Shown: positions 1 through 8,058 of the stretch, piece after piece
How positions within the stretch are numbered: position 1 is the stretch's first letter
Layout: each line of letters starts with the position of its first letter
The notes under the pieces: generated by a model
What the model was told of the DNA's origin: nothing
Databases searched by the model: none
Seen by the model: only the letters and a program-made list of their open reading frames with translations
Program-made: the position numbers and the translations under genes
Source: Phycisphaeraceae bacterium
GTDB lineage: Bacteria; Planctomycetota; Phycisphaerae; Phycisphaerales; UBA1924
Assembly (NCBI GenBank): GCA_019636655.1
Contig: JAHBXB010000001.1
Span: forward strand, 930,001 to 994,000
Direction of reading: 5' to 3'
DNA: 64,000 nucleotides

Positions 1-466
1 CATCCTCGATGTCGAAACCGGCGTAGTCCACGTCGACCTCTTCGTCCCGACCCTTGGGCTTGTGCTTGCGGAGCAGGACGGCGAGGCGCAAGCTGGCGGT
101 GCCCTGCGCCGCGATCATCCGGCGGATGACACCCAACGTTCGGCCGGAGTCGAGGATGTCGTCCACCACGACCACGTGGGTGCCGTGCAGATCGGTCGGG
201 AGCCCGCCGCGAATGTTGGCACCCTGCGAGGTCGTGGCCGCACCGGGGTAACTGCTGACGGTGATCGGGCGGATTGACATGCTCAGGGGCATGGCCCGGA
301 TGAGGTCGGCGACGAACACGACGGCGCCGGTCAGGATCGGAACGAGGACGATCGGGCCATCGCAGGCCGCGACGTTCTCCGCAAGATCGCGGGAGATCTC
401 CTCGCCCATCTCCTCGACTCGGGCGGCGATTCGCTGGCGATCAATGAGGATTCTGCCGACCTGCAT
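1..466 (-). CDS. hpt: Hypoxanthine/guanine phosphoribosyltransferase, 3' end cut by the window edge
   Basis: This is a purine salvage enzyme that joins hypoxanthine or guanine to PRPP to give IMP or GMP in the cytoplasm. The first 155 codons are visible and the frame is open to base 1, so the C-terminus is missing. The PRPP-binding loop VVVVDDILDSGRT sits at residues 97-109 and is diagnostic. The PILTGAVVF segment at residues 43-51 fits the core type I PRTase fold. The ATG at 464-466 lies 21 bases downstream of the ppa stop, with a weak purine stretch (GGGCAGG) before it, so the two genes are probably cotranscribed. The family is clear; the hypoxanthine versus guanine preference cannot be read. 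Confidence 0.9.
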   Translation of the reverse strand, partial: MQVGRILIDRQRIAARVEEMGEEISRDLAENVAACDGPIVLVPILTGAVVFVADLIRAMPLSMSIRPITVSSYPGAATTSQGANIRGGLPTDLHGTHVVVVDDILDSGRTLGVIRRMIAAQGTASLRLAVLLRKHKPKGRDEEVDVDYAGFDIED

Positions 467-487
467 GCGTGCCTGCCCGGTGGGGTG

Positions 488-1054
488 TCAGTTGATCAGG
501 CCCTTGATCCCGCCGCTGCGGCGGGCTTTCCAGTACCGCGCCAGGGAGTCTTCGATGATCGCGTGCGCCGCCTCGGCGGGCATGATCTCGTCAACATCGA
601 CCGCCTTCCCTTCGAGGTTCTTGTACTCCTCGAAGAACTGCCGGAGCATCCGGAAGATATGCCGAGGGAAGTCTGAGGCCTTGTTGAACTCGCTGTAGAT
701 CGGGTCGCCGATGAGGACGGAGATGACCTTGTGGTCCGGCTGCCCGTGGTCCACCATGGTCATGAGTCCGACGGCCCGGGCTTCGCACAGGCACAGGGGG
801 GGAATCTCCTCGGTGCAGTAGACCAGCACGTCCAGCGGGTCGTCGTCTTCGCCCAGCGTCTGGGGGATGAACCCGTAGTTTGCGGGGTAGTGGACCGCGG
901 ACGACAGAATACGGTCGAGCTTGAGCAACCCCGAGCCTTTGTCGAGTTCATACTTGTTGTTCGAGTTCTTGGGGATCTCGATTACGGCCTTGAAGCTCGA
1001 TGGCAAGCTGTTCTCGTCGATCCCGGGGGTAACGTCGTGCCAAGGGTGGACCAT
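488..1054 (-). CDS. ppa: Soluble inorganic pyrophosphatase (family I)
   Basis: The gene encodes a 188-residue cytoplasmic enzyme that hydrolyses pyrophosphate to phosphate and so pulls biosynthetic reactions forward. The family I signature EDDDPLDVLV lies at residues 69-78 and includes the Mg-binding aspartates D70, D72 and D75. The HYPANYGFIPQT segment just before it is also typical. Length is near the family norm. It is upstream of hpt on the same strand. Two integral-membrane pyrophosphatases are encoded elsewhere in this window (44056-46863 and 46992-49604), so the organism has both soluble and membrane-coupled routes for pyrophosphate use. Confidence 0.95.
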   Translation of the reverse strand: MVHPWHDVTPGIDENSLPSSFKAVIEIPKNSNNKYELDKGSGLLKLDRILSSAVHYPANYGFIPQTLGEDDDPLDVLVYCTEEIPPLCLCEARAVGLMTMVDHGQPDHKVISVLIGDPIYSEFNKASDFPRHIFRMLRQFFEEYKNLEGKAVDVDEIMPAEAAHAIIEDSLARYWKARRSGGIKGLIN

Positions 1055-1115
1055 GGGCGGAGGGTAGCGCCGTGGCCCCGGGTGCTCCGAGAGGCTTCAG
1101 ATGGAATGACTCCCG

Positions 1116-1796
1116 CTACTCAATCAGCCACAGGGTATTGGGTAGCTCATTTCGGCTGCCCTCCTCCCGGGGAAACTCCCTGGTGAGAGCCTGGCCGCAC
1201 CGCTCAACCGCTTCAATCAACCCGTCGGTAGGGTTGCCGTGGCGAAAAGCCCCAGCGATGCCAGCGCATGCCTTAACGAACAGGTCCTGGTTGACCCGAC
1301 GCTCGATTGCGACATCCCCGACGACCCAGCAGGTTCGCTCGAGCAGCGAGACGAAGATCAGCAGGCCGTTCCGGGCGTGCGTGCGCCCCACGTGGAACGT
1401 GTGGAAAGCCTCGAAGCCCCGGCGTCGCACCTCGGCCTCTCTTTCGCGACGTGAGATGAATGGGCGGATCAGCGCCGGAAACCGGGACGCAAGGGCCGCT
1501 CCAACGCCTGTCCCGATGGCCAGGACCAGCAGCACCGAGGTCAGCCCGAGCACGAGGGTTTGGCCACCCGACCACTCCCGGGTATCGGGCCGCAACCCCT
1601 GCCAGAGCGACCATGCGATGACAACGCCGATCATCCCCATCACAAGGCCGAAAAGATCCTCAACTCGGTCGTACCGGCCGCTGCGGCGGGCGACCACGAC
1701 AACGATCTGGGCCGAAGTGCCGGCCTCGGCTGCGGCGATCGCCGCCTCGATCCGGACACGGTCGTCGGCGGAGAAGACTTTCATCGCGGTCTCCAT
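1116..1796 (-). CDS. TPM-domain membrane protein
   Basis: The product has 226 residues. An N-terminal alpha/beta segment starts FSADDRVRIEAAI and continues SAQIVVVVARRSGRYD, as in TPM (YgcG/Psb32) domains. Two hydrophobic helices follow at about residues 48-66 and 80-103. A cytosolic part then contains RNGLLIFVSLLERTCWVVGD, the second half of the TPM fold. The gene starts only 3 bases after the stop of the neighbouring TPM gene, so the two are translationally linked. Paired TPM genes often accompany lemA, but no lemA is visible here. The biochemical role of bacterial TPM proteins is not settled; envelope maintenance is only a guess. Confidence 0.75.
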   Translation of the reverse strand: METAMKVFSADDRVRIEAAIAAAEAGTSAQIVVVVARRSGRYDRVEDLFGLVMGMIGVVIAWSLWQGLRPDTREWSGGQTLVLGLTSVLLVLAIGTGVGAALASRFPALIRPFISRREREAEVRRRGFEAFHTFHVGRTHARNGLLIFVSLLERTCWVVGDVAIERRVNQDLFVKACAGIAGAFRHGNPTDGLIEAVERCGQALTREFPREEGSRNELPNTLWLIE

Positions 1797-1799
1797 GTG

Positions 1800-2810
1800 T
1801 TACCACGAACCCGTGGCGCCACCGCCGCCGGAGAACCCTCCGCCAAAGGAACCGCCTCCGCCGCCAAACCCACCCCCTCCAGAGAAAAACGATGGCCCAG
1901 GTGAGCTCCCGCGAGCCCCCGCATTCGAGGAAGACCGCAATCCGGTCATCTGGCCGAGGATGAAGCCGGGCCAGAAACCTCCGAACACCTGAGAACCGGT
2001 CGTCATCTGGCCCTCTGTTGCATTCGCCGCAGGCCCGCCCAAGGGTGTAGTGGCGTAGTTCCGCATGGAACGACCGAACCGGCCTACCACAATGAGAATG
2101 AACAGGGCGGCGCCACCGACCACGATACAAGCGGCCGGGCCCAGGACGGCAGGACCTCGAAGCCAGGAAGACACTCCCCCCGAACTTGGCGACGTAGTGC
2201 TGGTCGGGGCTTGGGCAGGCGTCTGCGCCCGCCCTGTTGGCAGGCCTGTCGCGGGTTCAGCCGACGATGATCCGGCAAGCCGGTGCTGGCTGCCAAGCCT
2301 GGCAGCAAGGCCCGCCACACCTTGCTCGATGCCGCGGGAGAACTGGCCGCTCTTGAAGGCCGGAACGATCACGCCTGAAACGACCGCCGCCGCCGCGGCA
2401 TCGCGGTCTCGGTTCCACGCGGCCCCCATCTCAACGCGAACCTTCCGGTCACCCTTGGAGACCAGCAACAGCACTCCGCGGTTGTTCGCCGCGGAACCAA
2501 CCCCCCACTCATCAAAGAGATTGTGGGCGTACCGCTCGATGTGCCACCCGCTGGCCCCGTGGTCGGCCATCGACGTGATGGTGGCAACGGCGATCGCGAT
2601 GCCATCCTTCTCAAGGAGCCCCTGGGCGATCTCCCGTATGCGATCGGCATCCGTCGACGTAAGCAGGCCCGCCTCATCGGCGATCACATCCCCCGCCGCT
2701 GGCCGCTGCGGATAGGTTACATCGGCGAGCGATCGTTCGGAGCACAGGCTTCCAGCCAAGGCCGCGATCGCCACAACCACAACCCATCTCAGATCCGTAA
2801 GTACGACCAT
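1800..2810 (-). CDS. Secreted or membrane-anchored TPM-domain protein (YgcG type)
   Basis: The product has 336 residues. An N-terminal signal peptide ends near residue 29 (hydrophobic VVVVAIAALAGSL, then SLA). A TPM domain covers about residues 33-175, including DEAGLLTS and the NNRGVLLLVSKGDRKVRVE core. A Ser/Thr/Pro-rich linker follows, then one transmembrane helix around residues 222-245. The C-terminal tail is low-complexity and Gly/Ser-rich (GGGGFGGGGGSFGGG), exactly the architecture of YgcG proteins. The start is supported by GGGAGG 8 bases upstream of the ATG. It is coexpressed with the smaller TPM gene 3 bases downstream. Its function is unknown. Confidence 0.8.
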   Translation of the reverse strand: MVVLTDLRWVVVVAIAALAGSLCSERSLADVTYPQRPAAGDVIADEAGLLTSTDADRIREIAQGLLEKDGIAIAVATITSMADHGASGWHIERYAHNLFDEWGVGSAANNRGVLLLVSKGDRKVRVEMGAAWNRDRDAAAAAVVSGVIVPAFKSGQFSRGIEQGVAGLAARLGSQHRLAGSSSAEPATGLPTGRAQTPAQAPTSTTSPSSGGVSSWLRGPAVLGPAACIVVGGAALFILIVVGRFGRSMRNYATTPLGGPAANATEGQMTTGSQVFGGFWPGFILGQMTGLRSSSNAGARGSSPGPSFFSGGGGFGGGGGSFGGGFSGGGGATGSW

Positions 2811-2904
2811 CCGTTGATCCTCCCTTGCCTCGCCTCAACGGGCCTATCGCACACTTCATCGGGTACGTCCGGTACCGGTTTCAAGCACTCCCGATGTGAC
2901 TGGC

Positions 2905-3642
2905 TCACGATCCTCCGTACACCGGGACCAACGCGCTGCGAGTCGACGTGTTTTCTGGCGACGCCAGGAAACACACCGTCGCCGCGACCGAGTCGACACT
3001 CGGCCACTTCGAATGGTCCGCGTCCGGCATCGCCGCACGGTTGGCCGGCGTGTCCATGATGGATGGGACGACCGCGGACACCAGCACCCCCCTGCCGACG
3101 ACTTCCTCGCCCAACGCCTGGGTCATGGCGGCAACGGCCGCCTTGCTCGCGGTGTACGGCACCATGCCAACCCCAAGCCTTGGCTCGATTGCCGGTCGGG
3201 CGGCGACATTGACAATCCGTCCTCCCCCGCCGCGGGCCATTGCCCGAACCGCCTCGCGGCAGCAAAGGAAGCATGTGAGGGCATTCGTCTGCATCATCGA
3301 CACGAACTCGTCGCGCGACGTCTCCGCGACAGGCTTCATCCCGAATCCCCCGGCGATATGAATGGAGGCCCAGACCGGCCTCGGAGAACCCGCCGGAGAG
3401 CCCCATGCCATCGATTCGGCGTAGAACCGCTCGACCGCGCCCTCGTCGGTGAGTTCCACACCCATGCTCACCCGCACCCTCTCATGGGACTTGTGCGGGA
3501 ACCGATCGTGTTCCTTCGGGTGCACGCAGGGAACGCTGACCCTCGCCCCAGCCGCGAGCAGTCGGCCGACCACGGCCGAACCAAGCGCGCCGGTTCCACC
3601 GGTCACGATGACGAGGCGGTTCGTAAACACTTGTTCGGCCAT
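2905..3642 (-). CDS. Short-chain dehydrogenase/reductase family protein
   Basis: The product has 245 residues from an ATG preceded by GGAG with 6-base spacing; a TTG 12 bases further upstream is a less likely start. The Rossmann dinucleotide motif TGGTGALG is near residues 15-22. The active-site YTASK is present at mid-protein. Oddly, the position where most SDRs have the catalytic serine (NVSS) reads NVAA, so the usual Ser-Tyr-Lys triad is incomplete. The protein may use a variant mechanism or bind a substrate without turnover. The substrate cannot be inferred. It lies between the TPM pair and the divergent FmdB-like gene. Confidence 0.85.
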   Translation of the reverse strand: MAEQVFTNRLVIVTGGTGALGSAVVGRLLAAGARVSVPCVHPKEHDRFPHKSHERVRVSMGVELTDEGAVERFYAESMAWGSPAGSPRPVWASIHIAGGFGMKPVAETSRDEFVSMMQTNALTCFLCCREAVRAMARGGGGRIVNVAARPAIEPRLGVGMVPYTASKAAVAAMTQALGEEVVGRGVLVSAVVPSIMDTPANRAAMPDADHSKWPSVDSVAATVCFLASPENTSTRSALVPVYGGS

Positions 3643-3783
3643 ACGGCACTCCAATCCACCCCGCCCTCGGGTCAGCGATCACCCTCAGAGTACCGCCAAC
3701 GGTACCTGGCGGCACTCTCGGACCGAACCTCATTACCGAGCTACCGTTTCAAGCACCTTTGCGACGTTTCCGGAGTTGCTGCC

Positions 3784-4017
3784 ATGCCCCTATACGAATA
3801 CCACTGCCCCGAGACCGGCGAGACGCTGGAGTTGCTGCGACCGATGGCGGACGCCGACAAGCCGGTTGACGACCCTACCGGCCGGGGGCGGCGGTTTGTC
3901 CGGAAGCAGTCCACGTTCGCGGCCAAGGGAGGAAGCGCGGCGGCCTCGAGCGGGGCTGGCGGCGGGGCGTGCTGTCCCTGCGGCAAGTCGGCGGGTTCCT
4001 GCGGTTCGATGAACTGA
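3784..4017 (+). CDS. FmdB/zinc-ribbon-like small protein with a degenerate N-terminal ribbon
   Basis: The 77-residue product begins MPLYEYHCPETGE, the hallmark start of FmdB-type putative regulatory proteins, and keeps the ELLRPM strand. The usual CxxC pairs are damaged: the first knuckle has a single Cys (YHCPETG), and the second CP.CG is replaced by VDDPTGRGRRF. Five cysteines are instead gathered in the last 16 residues (ACCPCGKSAGSCG). A GGAG lies 8 bases upstream of the ATG. The cellular role of FmdB proteins is unclear, and whether this one still binds zinc is open. Confidence 0.7.
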   Translation: MPLYEYHCPETGETLELLRPMADADKPVDDPTGRGRRFVRKQSTFAAKGGSAAASSGAGGGACCPCGKSAGSCGSMN

Positions 4018-4482
4018 GGCACCGGCGCGGCCGGAGTTGCCGATCGGTGGCGCAATCTGTGCGCGGCAAACACGGAACGGGACTTCAGGAGACGCTGACG
4101 CCGCCGACGTCACCAGCGGCCAAATCTCCGAACCCTCCGCCTAAAAGATCATTCAGTTTGTCGGCCGCCCGCCCGTCGAATCAGCTCTGGCACGCCCCTT
4201 GATCTCCTGCTGACCAACCCCGGCGGAGTCCGGGTGGAAGCGCAGGAGTCGCGCCGTGGCACCACGAACCGAAATGTCGGAGGCGATCGGACCCAATGGA
4301 CTTGTGGTGGGCGCCGCGCTCGTGCGTTCGGCCAGGCTGGCGGTTTCTCTCCACTTGGCCGACTCGGCCGCTCAACGGACTTGCCCGGCCCCAATTCGGG
4401 ATGTCCGGGCGATCCTCTTTGCGGCCCCCCAGCGCTGCATTGATCAGAACCGGATGGGTCCGAGTGAGCGAGGGGACCACCA
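4018..4482. other. 465-base gap before the flagellar operon; no gene supported
   Basis: Several short open frames cross this stretch on both strands, but none has a convincing ribosome site, domain or consistent codon bias. A sigma-54-like sequence lies at 4187-4203. The gap probably holds the promoter and leader of the flgF operon. Nothing else was recognised. Confidence 0.5.
4187..4203 (+). promoter_or_regulatory. Possible sigma-54-type promoter upstream of flgF
   Basis: CTGGCACG, then CCCC, then TTGAT matches the -24/-12 consensus (YTGGCACG-N4-TTGCW) except that the -12 C is A. It lies 280 bases before flgF, on the correct strand. Sigma-54 control of hook and rod genes is common in flagellated bacteria, but the altered -12 element and the long leader keep this tentative. 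Confidence 0.3.
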
Positions 4483-5253
4483 ATGAACTATGGGCTTTAC
4501 CTCGCAGCGTCCGGTGTGCTGACGTCGATGTACCGGCAGGATGTACTCTCAAATAACCTCGCCAACGTGGACACCGCCGGGTTCAAGCCCGACACCCCCG
4601 TGTTCCGCAGCCGCAGCGCCGCCCGCATCGAGGATGGCCTTGCTCTCCCATCGAACGCCATGCTCGAGCGGCTCGGTGCCGGGGTCGCCCTTGGACCCGA
4701 CCGCATCTCGATGCTCCCGGGCCCTGTCGAGACGACCAATGACCAGTTCACCGCGGCGATCAGCGGGGACGGGTTCTTTGCGGTCTCGTTCAATGACGGC
4801 CAGTCGCCGCAGCTTCGCCTGACGCGGGACGGTCGCTTTGCCCGCCGGGCCGATGGCACACTGCTGCACGCCGCGAGCGGGGCGAGCATGCTCGACCCTC
4901 AGGACAAGCCCATCACGCTCGCCAACCGCCCGTTCACAATCAACCAGGATGGCGCCATCGTGCAGGACGGACGCGAGGTTGCTCGCCTCCAGGTCACCAG
5001 CGTGCCCGATGCCGGCTCGCTGGAGAAGGCCGGCCGAAACCTCCTTGGGATGTCTCCCGAGCAGGCTGCCCAGCGGCGTCCGGCGCCCGGCGGCGTGACG
5101 CAGCGCGCCCTTGAGAGGTCGGCAACCGATCCGATCCTGACCACGATGGGCATCACCGATGCCAGCATCGATGTCCAACTCAACTCCCGCGCCATTCAGA
5201 TCTTCGACGAACTGATGGGGCGGGCCATCAACACCTTTGCGCGGGTCGCTTGA
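4483..5253 (+). CDS. flgF: Flagellar basal-body rod protein FlgF
   Basis: The product has 256 residues and forms part of the proximal rod. The N-terminal rod/hook signature is intact: MNYGLYLAASGVL, then SNNLANVDTAGFK at about residues 23-35. The central FlgE/F/G-like region carries SGDGFFAVS and LTRDGRF. The C-terminal amphipathic segment (IQIFDELMGRAINTFARVA) is the expected heptad-rich export and assembly helix. It is shorter than and upstream of the FlgG paralogue, which starts 18 bases later. It is the first gene of a long same-strand flagellar run; GAGGGG precedes the ATG. Confidence 0.92.
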   Translation: MNYGLYLAASGVLTSMYRQDVLSNNLANVDTAGFKPDTPVFRSRSAARIEDGLALPSNAMLERLGAGVALGPDRISMLPGPVETTNDQFTAAISGDGFFAVSFNDGQSPQLRLTRDGRFARRADGTLLHAASGASMLDPQDKPITLANRPFTINQDGAIVQDGREVARLQVTSVPDAGSLEKAGRNLLGMSPEQAAQRRPAPGGVTQRALERSATDPILTTMGITDASIDVQLNSRAIQIFDELMGRAINTFARVA

Positions 5254-5271
5254 CGCAAGGAGCCTCACGCC

Positions 5272-6081
5272 ATGGCCGTTATTGCCCTTCAGTCCGCCGC
5301 CTCCGCCATGACGGCGCTGAACACGTCGATGGACGTCATCGCCAACAATCTGGCGAACGTCAACACTCCCGGATTCAAGTCCAGCCGGGCCAACTTTCAG
5401 GACCTGCTCTACTCCAAGGTCAAGCAGCCCGGCCTGGAGACGTCCACCGGTGATCGCCCGCCCTTCGGGCTCTTCGTCGGCCTGGGCACCCGAATCAGCG
5501 GCACGCAGCTCAACTTCACCGAAGGCTCTCCCATCACCAGCGATCGGCCCCTCGATGTGATGATCGACGGGCAAGGGTTCTTCCAGGTCCAGGTCCCCGA
5601 TTCGCAAGCGCCCGGGAACATCGCGTACACGCGCAACGGGCAGTTCGCCGTCAATGCCGATGGCGAAATCGTGCTCGCCTCGGACACGGGACGCCGCCTG
5701 ATCCCCAATATCACCATCCCGAGCGATGCAACGGGCATCAGCATCCAGAACGACGGCACGGTGCTGGTGACCCAGCCGGGATCGTTGGAGGCGACCCAGG
5801 TTGGCCAGATCGAGATCAGCACCTTCATCAACCCCCAAGGACTTCAGCAGGTCGGCGACAACTTGTACATCGCCACTGACGCCTCCGGACCACCGATCGA
5901 CGGCACGCCCGGGACCGACAACCGCGGTGTGCTCCAGTCCAACCAGTACGAAGCCTCGAACGTCGACCCCACCCGCGAACTGATCGACCTGATCAAGACG
6001 CAGCGAGCATTCGAGATGAACTCCAACACGATCCGTGCAGCGGATGAGTCGCTCCGCACGGTGGCCACTCTGAGGAGGTAA
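5272..6081 (+). CDS. flgG: Flagellar distal rod protein FlgG
   Basis: The product has 269 residues, close to the usual 260-265 for FlgG, which builds the distal rod crossing the periplasm. N-terminal motifs are ALQSAASAMTALNTSMDVIANNLANVNTPGFK (split here: ANNLANVNTPGFK at about residues 24-36), followed by the FlgG-typical SRANFQDLLY. The centre has IDGQGFFQVQ and AYTRNGQF; the C-terminus has QSNQYEASNVDPTRELIDLI and LIKTQRAFEMNS, both conserved in FlgG. AAGGAG lies 9 bases before the ATG. It is followed 4 bases later by flgA, whose ribosome site overlaps the end of this gene. Confidence 0.95.
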   Translation: MAVIALQSAASAMTALNTSMDVIANNLANVNTPGFKSSRANFQDLLYSKVKQPGLETSTGDRPPFGLFVGLGTRISGTQLNFTEGSPITSDRPLDVMIDGQGFFQVQVPDSQAPGNIAYTRNGQFAVNADGEIVLASDTGRRLIPNITIPSDATGISIQNDGTVLVTQPGSLEATQVGQIEISTFINPQGLQQVGDNLYIATDASGPPIDGTPGTDNRGVLQSNQYEASNVDPTRELIDLIKTQRAFEMNSNTIRAADESLRTVATLRR

Positions 6082-6085
6082 GTTG

Positions 6086-7150
6086 ATGACGCTCCGGATC
6101 GTGGCCATCCTGCTTGCGGCGATATGGCTTGCCACGCCTTTGCATGCCCAGACCACGGTCCAGCTCCGAACCTCTGCCACCGTCGCCGAGGTGAGGGTGA
6201 TCACGCTCGCCGACGTGGCTTCGATCACGGGGCCGGAGGCCGCGACCCTCGGGCAGATTGTCGTACGCTCCGCCGCGGAAGGCCGGGCCGGGGACTCCGA
6301 TCTCACCATTGCATCCGTGCGTGCTGCGCTGGACGCTGCCAAGGTCAACTGGGGCCAGGTAGCACTCCGCGGATCCGCGTGCCGTCTTCGCCTGGGCGAT
6401 GCCCCCGATGCTCTCGACACCGCGGGCAGCTCCCGCAGTCCTGTGCCCCACAACTCCCTCGAGCCCGTACACCAGCTCGTCGACCTCTCCGGACCGCCGA
6501 CGGTCCGCTCCGCGGTAGTGATGCGGCTCTGCTCGCTCCTGGGAGCGGAGCCCCAGGGCCTGCGAGTCAGGTTTCGGGCGGAAGACGAGCCCTTGCTAAG
6601 CCAGTCGATTGTCAGTCGGCGCGTCGACACCCAGACCGGCGCTACACGCTCATCTTCGCGCATGTCGGTGCAGGTCTATGTCTACGAGGGAGACCGTATC
6701 GCAATTTCCGGTACGATCGTGGTCGACGCCCTCGTGCTTCGCGAGGTGTTCAGCGCGACGACGCCGATCGAACGAGGCGATGTCATCCGAGCGGATCTGG
6801 TCGTCGCCGGGTCCCAGTGGATCGAGCCCAATGCCAGGACGCCCGCCCAGGGCGGCAACGTGATCGGCTCGGTGGCCAGGTCCAGGATCTCCGCCGGAGC
6901 GGTGATCAGCCTCACCGACATCGAGCCCGCTCTGATCGCGAAGCGCGGCGACTTGATCTGGGTGCACTGTCTCAGCGGTTCTGTGAACCTCAAGGCGAAG
7001 GCCCGGGTCGTCGCCGATGCTCATGACGGCGGCCTGGTCTCGCTCCGCCTCGAAGGCTCCAAGCAGACGTTCGATGCCCGCATGTCCGGCCCTGGCGTCG
7101 CCGTGATTGACATTGACAAGGCCACGCAGGCCGCCAGCACGTCCCGTTGA
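6086..7150 (+). CDS. flgA: Flagellar P-ring assembly chaperone FlgA
   Basis: The product has 354 residues. A signal peptide ends at about residue 21 (LLAAIWLATPLHA). The C-terminal third holds the SAF-type FlgA core: VFSATTPIERGDVIRADLV, then ISAGAVISLTDIEPALIAKRGD and GSVNLKAKARVVADAHDGG. FlgA works in the periplasm to assist FlgI polymerising into the P-ring. The ATG at 6086 is chosen over an in-frame TTG at 6083 because GAGGAGGT is correctly spaced upstream. The protein is longer than the enterobacterial form (about 220 residues), mainly through its N-terminal half. Gene order flgG-flgA-flgH-flgI supports the call. Confidence 0.9.
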   Translation: MTLRIVAILLAAIWLATPLHAQTTVQLRTSATVAEVRVITLADVASITGPEAATLGQIVVRSAAEGRAGDSDLTIASVRAALDAAKVNWGQVALRGSACRLRLGDAPDALDTAGSSRSPVPHNSLEPVHQLVDLSGPPTVRSAVVMRLCSLLGAEPQGLRVRFRAEDEPLLSQSIVSRRVDTQTGATRSSSRMSVQVYVYEGDRIAISGTIVVDALVLREVFSATTPIERGDVIRADLVVAGSQWIEPNARTPAQGGNVIGSVARSRISAGAVISLTDIEPALIAKRGDLIWVHCLSGSVNLKAKARVVADAHDGGLVSLRLEGSKQTFDARMSGPGVAVIDIDKATQAASTSR

Positions 7151-7165
7151 TCGTCAGGAGGAACC

Positions 7166-7984
7166 ATGCGGACAGTCGCCATCTCGATTGCAGTACTTCT
7201 CGCCGCCGCGGGCCAAGCCGCGGGCCAAGCACTGCTGCAGCGGCCCGTCTCATCGGGGCCGCAACCGGGGGTAATCACCCCATCAGGCCCGCAGGGGAAC
7301 CCGAATGTCGTGATCGCTCCCGGGAGCGGCCCCGAGTCCGCGGCTGCCTCGCCCCAGCCTGGTCCCGGGCCCGCGCAAGGCGTCACGCCCCCCCCGCAAC
7401 GCGAGCCGGATGGTGTCGCCGCGTCACTCCAACCCTACAGCTTGTTCGCCGTTGTTCCACCGCCGCCGCGCATCTACCAGAAACACGATGTGGTCCAGGT
7501 GGTGATCAACGAATCGAGCATCCAGAAGTTTGAGGCGACGCTGGACACCAAGAAAAAGGAGGCTCTGTCGGCCCAACTCCAGGGCCTCCCGAACCTTGAG
7601 AAACTCCTCGAAACACAGTTGCAGCCCTATGACACCCAGCAGTTGCTCAACCTCCTGCTCTCGGGCCAGAACAACTTCAAGGGCGACGGCTCGCTGGAGC
7701 GGTCAGACCGCTTCACCACCCGGATCAGCGCCACGGTCATTGATGTGAAGCCCAACGGGTCCCTGGTGCTGGAGGCGCGTAAGTCCACCTCGCACAACAA
7801 CGAGACCGTTTCCGTCGTTGTCGCCGGCGTGTGCCGCCCCGAGGACATCACGACCCCCGCCAACACCGTGCAGTCGTCGCAGCTGGCCGACCTGGTCATC
7901 CGCGTCGAGACCACGGGTGATGTCTCTGACACCGCCAGCAAGGGCTGGATTACTAAACTGTTCGACGCCATCTTCAACTTCTGA
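7166..7984 (+). CDS. flgH: Flagellar L-ring protein FlgH, without a lipobox
   Basis: The product has 272 residues. A signal peptide (ISIAVLLAAAGQAAGQA) is followed by a Pro/Gly/Ser-rich linker to about residue 85. The FlgH core then begins SLFAVVPPPPRIYQKHDVVQVVI and continues with DRFTTRISATVIDVKPNGSLVLEARKS and the QLADLVIRVET end. The L-ring sits in the outer membrane, so its presence implies a diderm envelope. Standard FlgH is a lipoprotein with an L-x-G-C box; no cysteine occurs near this signal peptide, so it is either cleaved by signal peptidase I or anchored another way. AGGAGG lies 4 bases before the ATG. Confidence 0.92.
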   Translation: MRTVAISIAVLLAAAGQAAGQALLQRPVSSGPQPGVITPSGPQGNPNVVIAPGSGPESAAASPQPGPGPAQGVTPPPQREPDGVAASLQPYSLFAVVPPPPRIYQKHDVVQVVINESSIQKFEATLDTKKKEALSAQLQGLPNLEKLLETQLQPYDTQQLLNLLLSGQNNFKGDGSLERSDRFTTRISATVIDVKPNGSLVLEARKSTSHNNETVSVVVAGVCRPEDITTPANTVQSSQLADLVIRVETTGDVSDTASKGWITKLFDAIFNF

Positions 7985-8058
7985 CCGACCCACCCGCCGC
8001 CCAGAGGGTGGCACGCCGCTCGCTTAGTACTGGCAGGACGCCGGAGTACCGCCGCAGG

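Noticed and set aside
4549-6663. 704-codon open frame on the minus strand
   Set aside because: It lies fully antisense to flgF, flgG and flgA, whose motifs are unmistakable. Long antisense frames are common in GC-rich coding DNA.
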